From positions 1-64,000 of the forward strand of contig CAYOSF010000001.1 of NCBI GenBank assembly GCA_964406605.1: a DNA stretch of 64,000 nt. The letters run 5' to 3'. The notes below the pieces were generated by a model. It saw only the letters and a list, made by a program, of their open reading frames with translations. It ran no database searches and was not told the origin of the DNA. Shown here in pieces: positions 59,780-64,000 of this stretch. The translations under genes and the position numbers were made by a program. The DNA comes from CAYOSF01 sp964406605 (lineage in GTDB: Bacteria; Chloroflexota; Dehalococcoidia; DSTF01; RBG-16-68-14). The first letter of the stretch is position 1; each line of letters starts with the position of its first letter.

Positions 59780-60496
59780 CTATCGCGGGGTCTCCGCCAT
59801 CTCGCCCATGCTGGTTTCCGTAAACCGCTGGAGGTTGCCATCGAACAGACCGTGGGCGGGGTGGAAGCGCCCGGCGTGCAGCTCGGCCAGCAGCTCCTCC
59901 TGCGAGGAGAGGTCACGCTCGAACACGACGCAGTACAGACCGATGCCTTGGGTGGAGTGGGCATCGCTGCCGCCGGTGCCCGGCTTGCCCGCCACCCCCG
60001 CGACGCGCAGGGCGAACAGGTTCTCGCGGGCGGTGTTGGCGCCGTTGAGCACCTCAACGGCGTCCACGATCTGCACGACGGGCAGCCTTGCGGCCTGCTC
60101 GGGCGTTAGACTGAGGGGCTCCTTCCCTTGACGGCGGAAGTGGACCGGATCGAAGAAGTAGCGGAAGGGATGGGCGACGATAAGGAAGGCGCCCTGCTCG
60201 TCGGCCACGCGGCGCAGCGTCTCCGCGTGCCGGATACCGGCCACGTACTCCTGCAGGCCAATGGCCAGAATGTGGCCGAGGTCGGTGGACACCTCCATGC
60301 CGCTGGCGACCAGCAGGTCGGCGTGCTGGCGGCGGTACTGCTCCAGGGTGTGCCGGTCCCACAGGCGGTCGTGCTCGGTGAGGAGGACGCCACCGAGCCC
60401 GACGCGGCGAGCCTCCTTCGCCAAATCATCCGGGCTGAGTGTGCTGTCCGAAGCACCGCGCGTGGTGTGAAGGTGCAGGTCGACGATGCTGCCCAT
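59780..60496 (-). CDS. PHP-domain phosphoesterase
   Basis: 238 aa. Metal-binding motifs of the PHP superfamily: VDLHLHTTRGASDS (His-x-His), LTEHDRLWD and GGSDAHSTQG (Asp-x-His). It probably hydrolyses a phosphoester or nucleotide; family members include histidinol phosphatase-like and 3',5'-nucleotide bisphosphatases. The DLGHILAIGLQEYVAGI block is typical of PHP-associated regions. It is in the minus-strand series between the membrane protein and dinG. Confidence 0.85.
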   Translation of the reverse strand: MGSIVDLHLHTTRGASDSTLSPDDLAKEARRVGLGGVLLTEHDRLWDRHTLEQYRRQHADLLVASGMEVSTDLGHILAIGLQEYVAGIRHAETLRRVADEQGAFLIVAHPFRYFFDPVHFRRQGKEPLSLTPEQAARLPVVQIVDAVEVLNGANTARENLFALRVAGVAGKPGTGGSDAHSTQGIGLYCVVFERDLSSQEELLAELHAGRFHPAHGLFDGNLQRFTETSMGEMAETPR

Positions 60497-60528
60497 CGCG
60501 GCCAGTATAGCATCCGGTATCGCGCGTC

Positions 60529-60954
60529 CTATTCGGGACCTAAGAGGGAGAGGTAGGGCATGAACCAGCCGAACAGGCCCGCGAGCATGAGGCCTGTGGC
60601 CAGCAAGGGTGTGCGCAGGCGGGGGAAGAACAACGCGAAAGGCCCGACGCCAATGGCCAAGGCGGCGAGGACGAAGGCGGTGAAGACAAGGTTCGGACTG
60701 CCGAGGCCGCCGTTCGGGGTGCTCTCCTCCAACCCGGCCAGCAGCATGCCCAACAGGATGCCCATCGCCGTCAGGACCAGGAACGCGAAGACATGGAGGA
60801 CGACGGAGAGGGCGATGAGCGATGTTCCTTCGGGAAGGACCTGGGCAACTATCGGGGAGCGCAGCCTTCCCCGGACCAACAGGATGGCGGCGAGCGGCGT
60901 GACGACCAGCGCGAGCGCGTAGCCACAGACGAATCCGGCCATCACCTCAGCCAT
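60529..60954 (-). CDS. Small integral membrane protein, about four TM
   Basis: 141 aa, four hydrophobic segments: about 3-25, 46-68, 91-110 and 116-134. No charged active-site motif and no recognised family. It starts three bases after the ispE stop and 32 bp before the PHP gene, so it belongs to the operon. Function unknown. Confidence 0.65.
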   Translation of the reverse strand: MAEVMAGFVCGYALALVVTPLAAILLVRGRLRSPIVAQVLPEGTSLIALSVVLHVFAFLVLTAMGILLGMLLAGLEESTPNGGLGSPNLVFTAFVLAALAIGVGPFALFFPRLRTPLLATGLMLAGLFGWFMPYLSLLGPE

Positions 60955-60957
60955 GGG

Positions 60958-61899
60958 CTACTGTATCGCCGGGCGCGCGGCGGCCTCCGCCGCCGGCAGG
61001 GTGCGCGTTTCGACAGCCCGCAGGCCGAGACGCTCCAGCGCGCTCAGCAGCGGCCCGGCGGGCTGTTCCTGCGCGAGCAGAAAGAAGAACGACGGTCCGC
61101 TGCCGGCCAGGTGCGGCCGGCCGACTCCCAACCCGCCGGCGTCTCGGAATGCGCGGACGGCCACGGCGTCAACGCGCGGCAGGGCGTGGTCGAACACGTT
61201 ACAGAGATCGCCGTCATCGATGGGACGGCCTTCGCGCAGCCGGGAGGCCAGACTTTCCGTGCGCGAGCCGCCAGTATAGTGTTGCGGCTCCAGAGCGTCG
61301 AACATGGCGGCCGTCTTGTCGGCCGCGCCGGACGTCCGCGGCCAGGCGAGGACGAGGCGGCGGACCGGCACGTCAGGAAGCGGCGCGAGCACGTCCCCTC
61401 GACCGGAGCCGAGTGCGGTGCCGCCTCTCACGAAGAAGGGCACGTCCGCGCCGATCTCCGCGGCCAGGGACGTCAGGTCATCGTCAGAGAACGGCAGTTG
61501 CCAGAGAACGCGTAGGCCGCGCAGGACGGCAGCGGCGTCGCTACTCCCGCCGCCCAGGCCGGCGGCCACCGGCACGTTCTTCTCCAGGGCGATATGGACG
61601 CCAGACGGACGGCCGTCGTCCTGGCCCGACGACCGGTTGACCTCTCGTTGCAGCCGCAGCGCCGCCCGATAGGCCAGGTTCGCCTCGAGCGGCTCCGCGG
61701 CCAGCGTTCCGGTCTCTCCCGACAGCGCCAACGAGAGGCCCTCGTCGAGTGTGAGCGTGAGCCAGTCGGACAGGGCAATGGTCTGGAAGATGGTGCGCAG
61801 TTCGTGGTAGCCGTCGGGCCTCCTGCCCAGGACCTCCAGCGACCAGTTGACCTTGGCTGGAGCGCGCAGCCGGAGGGAGGGCGCGTCGTGGGAGGTCAC
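60958..61899 (-). CDS. ispE: 4-diphosphocytidyl-2-C-methyl-D-erythritol kinase
   Basis: 313 aa from GTG at 61899, which forms a GTGA overlap with the rsmA stop; a longer start at 61953 would run into rsmA. The GHMP kinase motifs are SLRLRAPAKVNWSLEVLG, PVAAGLGGGSSDAAAV (ATP loop) and the C-terminal LAGSGPSFF. It phosphorylates CDP-ME in the non-mevalonate isoprenoid pathway. Order rsmA-ispE matches many bacteria. Confidence 0.95.
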   Translation of the reverse strand: MTSHDAPSLRLRAPAKVNWSLEVLGRRPDGYHELRTIFQTIALSDWLTLTLDEGLSLALSGETGTLAAEPLEANLAYRAALRLQREVNRSSGQDDGRPSGVHIALEKNVPVAAGLGGGSSDAAAVLRGLRVLWQLPFSDDDLTSLAAEIGADVPFFVRGGTALGSGRGDVLAPLPDVPVRRLVLAWPRTSGAADKTAAMFDALEPQHYTGGSRTESLASRLREGRPIDDGDLCNVFDHALPRVDAVAVRAFRDAGGLGVGRPHLAGSGPSFFFLLAQEQPAGPLLSALERLGLRAVETRTLPAAEAAARPAIQ

Positions 61900-62798
61900 G
61901 GCCTTCCCCCGGGGCTCCCCGCCTCGATCCAGGCGCGGGTGAGGTCCGCCCACTGCTCCAGCGACAGCGCCTGGGGCCGCAGCGTGGGGTCGATGTCCGC
62001 GGCGGCCAGGAGGCGGACCACTAGCGGGACCTCGATGCGCAGCCCGTGTGCCAGGGCGTTGCGCAACTGCTTGCGCCGCGTGCCGAAGCCGGCCCGGACC
62101 AGGCGAAAGAAGCGGTCGCTGTCGGCGACCTCGGCCCGGAGACAGGGCGCGACGTCGATTCCAACGACGGCGGAGCGCACCTTGGGGGCGGGGTAGAAGG
62201 CGGTGGGCGGCACGCGAAAGAGGAGGCGCGGTTCGCCGTAGAGCTGAACGGAGACGCCGAGGAGGCTCATGTTGCCCGGCCCGGCCACGATGCTCTCCGC
62301 CACCTCGGCCTGGACCATGACCACCAACCGACGCGGCGCGGGTTTCGCCTCCAGAAAGTGGCGGAGGAGGGGCTGAGCGATGTTGTAGGGCAGGTTTCCG
62401 GCGATCAGGTAGGGCTGTGACGCACCCGCGCGCGCAAGCGCAAGCGCCTCCGCGGGATTCAGAGCGAGCGCGTCGCCCTGCAGGACGACGACGTTCGTAT
62501 CGTGGAAGCGATCTCGCAGATACTTGGCGAGCGCCTCGTCCAGCTCGACGGCGATGACGCGACGGGCCCTTGCCGCTAGCTCGGCGGTGAGCCCTCCCAG
62601 CCCGGCTCCAATCTCGATGACGGTCTCCTCCGGTGACGGGGCGGCCGCGTCGGCGATTCGCCGCAGGATGCGCGCGCTGGTCAGGAAGTGCTGGCCGAGG
62701 GCCTTGCGCGGAGATAGGCCCGCCCGGCGCAGCTCCGGCGGGGGCCGGCGCGTGCGGGCCCGCTTCCGTGACGATGTGGATGAGCGGTGGCTTGGCAT
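61896..62798 (-). CDS. rsmA: 16S rRNA dimethyladenosine transferase
   Basis: 300 aa from ATG at 62798, because a start at 62912 would overlap the YabE-like gene by 56 bp. After a basic 30-residue N-terminus come LGQHFLTSARILRRIADAA, the SAM motif EIGAGLGGLTAEL and the catalytic NLPYNIAQPLL (normally NLPYN). It dimethylates two adenosines near the 3' end of 16S rRNA. A C-terminal helical part is present. Also called ksgA. Confidence 0.95.
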   Translation of the reverse strand: MPSHRSSTSSRKRARTRRPPPELRRAGLSPRKALGQHFLTSARILRRIADAAAPSPEETVIEIGAGLGGLTAELAARARRVIAVELDEALAKYLRDRFHDTNVVVLQGDALALNPAEALALARAGASQPYLIAGNLPYNIAQPLLRHFLEAKPAPRRLVVMVQAEVAESIVAGPGNMSLLGVSVQLYGEPRLLFRVPPTAFYPAPKVRSAVVGIDVAPCLRAEVADSDRFFRLVRAGFGTRRKQLRNALAHGLRIEVPLVVRLLAAADIDPTLRPQALSLEQWADLTRAWIEAGSPGGRP

Positions 62799-62856
62799 GT
62801 GCTGGCGGGCGCGAGACCGGCGCGACCGGGCTGCATCGCCCCGCGACGGGACCCGG

Positions 62857-64000
62857 CTATGGCCCGAGGATGTAGATGTCAACCCAACGTGAGGTCCAGT
62901 CGGAGACGACACCGTCCGGGTAGCCCAAGTCTATCATGTTGCCCCGAATGCCGCCGCCGGTGTCCGCGGCGACGCCGTAGCCGTAGCCGGGGATGTACAT
63001 GCGCGTGCCGAGGGGGATGACGCTCGGGTCCACGGCGACGATCCCCCGGTCGACGGGCACGCCGGTGGCGGTGATGCCGTAGGAAGGATCGGAAGGGGAG
63101 CGGCCGCAGCTCGCGGGGTTGTACCAGGTGGCGTACACCCGCAGCTCCTGAACCACGCTCAGCCCGTCGGGGATCTCGACCGGGAGGGACTGCCGCGGCG
63201 GCGGCGGGTCCGCCGAGGAGTAGTAGATCACGGTGTCGACCGGCTCCGGATCGTACCACTCGTCTGTCAGCTCGCGGGAGATGATCTGGCCGTTCTCGTA
63301 GACGATCGCGTACTGGCGGTAGAGCACGCCGTCCTGTCCCGACACGATGCGCCGCTCACCCCAGGGGAGCGACGGATCGGCTTCGTAGAGCGTGTGACTT
63401 TCGATTCGCTCGGTCTCGAGGACCTGCTCTTCCGAGATGCCGACGACATGGATCACGAGTCCCGGCGTGATGGGAGTGTCCGCCGGCGGGTCCAAGCGGT
63501 AGTCCGCCGGCAGCTCAATCGCGCTCTCCGCGAGCGCCTCACCGACGGTTTCCTCGAGCGTGTAGACGATTGACTTGCCCTCGGGCAGGGTGATTATCAC
63601 CTGGGTGGCGTGCTGGACGTGCACCTCCAGCCCGGCGGTAAGCTCGCTGTCCAGGGCCGGTTGTACGACGTCGCCGGGCCCCAGGCGCACGCCCACGTCC
63701 CGCAGCGCGGTTGCCAGGGTCTCGCGGCTGGAGCGGAGCTGGAGCTCCTGTCCGTTCTCGACCAGGGCGAACGGCACAGCCCGGCGGACCTCCAGGGCTA
63801 CCGGCTCGTCGCTGGGCTGGGTGGTCTCGGCGCTATCGCCGCCGCCCAAGAGCGCGGCCAGCGAGGGAAGCGGCGCCACCGGCGCCTCCGGGGAGACGAA
63901 GACCTGGTTGCGGAGGACGCTGTCCTGAGGCTCCAGCGGGATGTCGGCCTCGTTGAGCGTCTCCTCGATCGTCTCGGCCTGCGTGCGGAGGGCGAAGGTC
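62857..64000 (-). CDS. YabE-like cell-wall protein (DUF348, G5, 3D domains), partial
   Basis: The frame is open to the window edge, so the N-terminus, including any signal peptide, is missing; about 380 residues are visible. Ubiquitin-like DUF348 modules (QAETIEETLNEADIPL; SRETLATALRDVGVRL; YTLEETVGEALAESAIEL) are followed by a G5 domain (VLETERIESHTLYEADPS onward) and a C-terminal 3D domain with three Asp (VAVDPSVIPLG, AADTGGGI, MIDLGYP). The 3D domain is the lytic transglycosylase fold of MltA-type enzymes. It lies before rsmA-ispE, as yabE does in Firmicutes. Likely a secreted peptidoglycan remodelling protein. Confidence 0.92.
   Translation of the reverse strand, partial: TFALRTQAETIEETLNEADIPLEPQDSVLRNQVFVSPEAPVAPLPSLAALLGGGDSAETTQPSDEPVALEVRRAVPFALVENGQELQLRSSRETLATALRDVGVRLGPGDVVQPALDSELTAGLEVHVQHATQVIITLPEGKSIVYTLEETVGEALAESAIELPADYRLDPPADTPITPGLVIHVVGISEEQVLETERIESHTLYEADPSLPWGERRIVSGQDGVLYRQYAIVYENGQIISRELTDEWYDPEPVDTVIYYSSADPPPPRQSLPVEIPDGLSVVQELRVYATWYNPASCGRSPSDPSYGITATGVPVDRGIVAVDPSVIPLGTRMYIPGYGYGVAADTGGGIRGNMIDLGYPDGVVSDWTSRWVDIYILGP

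Noticed and set aside
1..64000. CRISPR arrays, rRNA, tRNA genes, integrases or IS transposases
   Set aside because: I looked for regularly spaced repeats with spacers, conserved rRNA blocks, tRNA arms and DDE or tyrosine recombinase motifs in the translated frames and found none.

Overview
The window is a high-GC bacterial chromosome segment, most likely from Chloroflexota and probably Dehalococcoidia or a SAR202-like relative. This rests on marker content, not on a search. The best markers are the adjacent pair of very large membrane proteins of the TIGR03663 (Agl23-like) and DUF2298 (Chlor_Arch_YYY) types, and a secreted protein carrying the 'DFDGDGC..ELG..P..GG.RDP.NPWD' dockerin-like repeats common in that group. 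Conserved bacterial blocks (rnc-smc-ftsY; yabE-like/rsmA/ispE) show this is core chromosome with accessory patches. No rRNA, tRNA, CRISPR array, integrase or IS element was seen.

Layout. 1-548: no gene, palindromic repeats. 0.5-3.5 kb, minus: a selenoprotein B-family gene read through an in-frame UGA, then a PIN (DUF4411) / XRE-ImmA toxin-antitoxin-like pair. 3.9-9.5 kb: a small membrane protein on plus, then five overlapping or closely spaced minus genes (three paralogous GT4 glycosyltransferases, two paralogous methyltransferases) forming a surface-glycan cassette. 9.7-14 kb: a strong promoter, a class V aminotransferase and serA (serine/glyoxylate metabolism), with a DUF1015 gene convergent to it. 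14-16.4 kb, minus: pncB and a nicotinamidase-like hydrolase (NAD salvage). 16.5-22.5 kb, plus: a promoter followed by fused gamma-delta and fused alpha-beta 2-oxoacid:ferredoxin oxidoreductase subunits and an NfnAB-type transhydrogenase, a ready-made route from 2-oxoacid oxidation through ferredoxin to NAD(P)H. 22.7-26.7 kb, plus: a glycosyltransferase, an MFS exporter and a diaminopropionate ammonia-lyase-like enzyme. 26.8-28.7 kb, minus: a three-gene operon of exported proteins with a strong promoter and a six-codon leader cistron.

28.7-40 kb, minus: pyruvate kinase, GH51 arabinofuranosidase, a crotonase-fold protein lacking both usual catalytic glutamates, a CoA-transferase, an 870-bp repeat-rich gap, a beta-propeller glycosidase-like protein, a UROD-family protein, a FabL-type enoyl-ACP reductase, an unknown protein with a nuclease-like C-terminus, and galU. 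40-42.8 kb, plus: a two-subunit molybdenum hydroxylase. 42.9-49 kb, minus: the two giant membrane proteins. 49-54.6 kb, minus: ftsY, smc, rnc. 55-56.8 kb, plus: a CCA-adding-type nucleotidyltransferase, a zinc-finger protein and a basic membrane protein. 56.9-64 kb, minus: DnaQ-DinG helicase, a PHP protein, a membrane protein, ispE, rsmA and a YabE-like 3D/G5 protein cut by the window edge.

The most notable points are the selenocysteine gene with a hairpin at SECIS distance, a family of hairpin repeats that share a GTAG foot but differ in stem sequence (REP-like), the fused Por-Nfn electron-transfer operon, and the exported operon with its leader cistron. Function calls rest on motif recognition by eye; all start choices are predictions.
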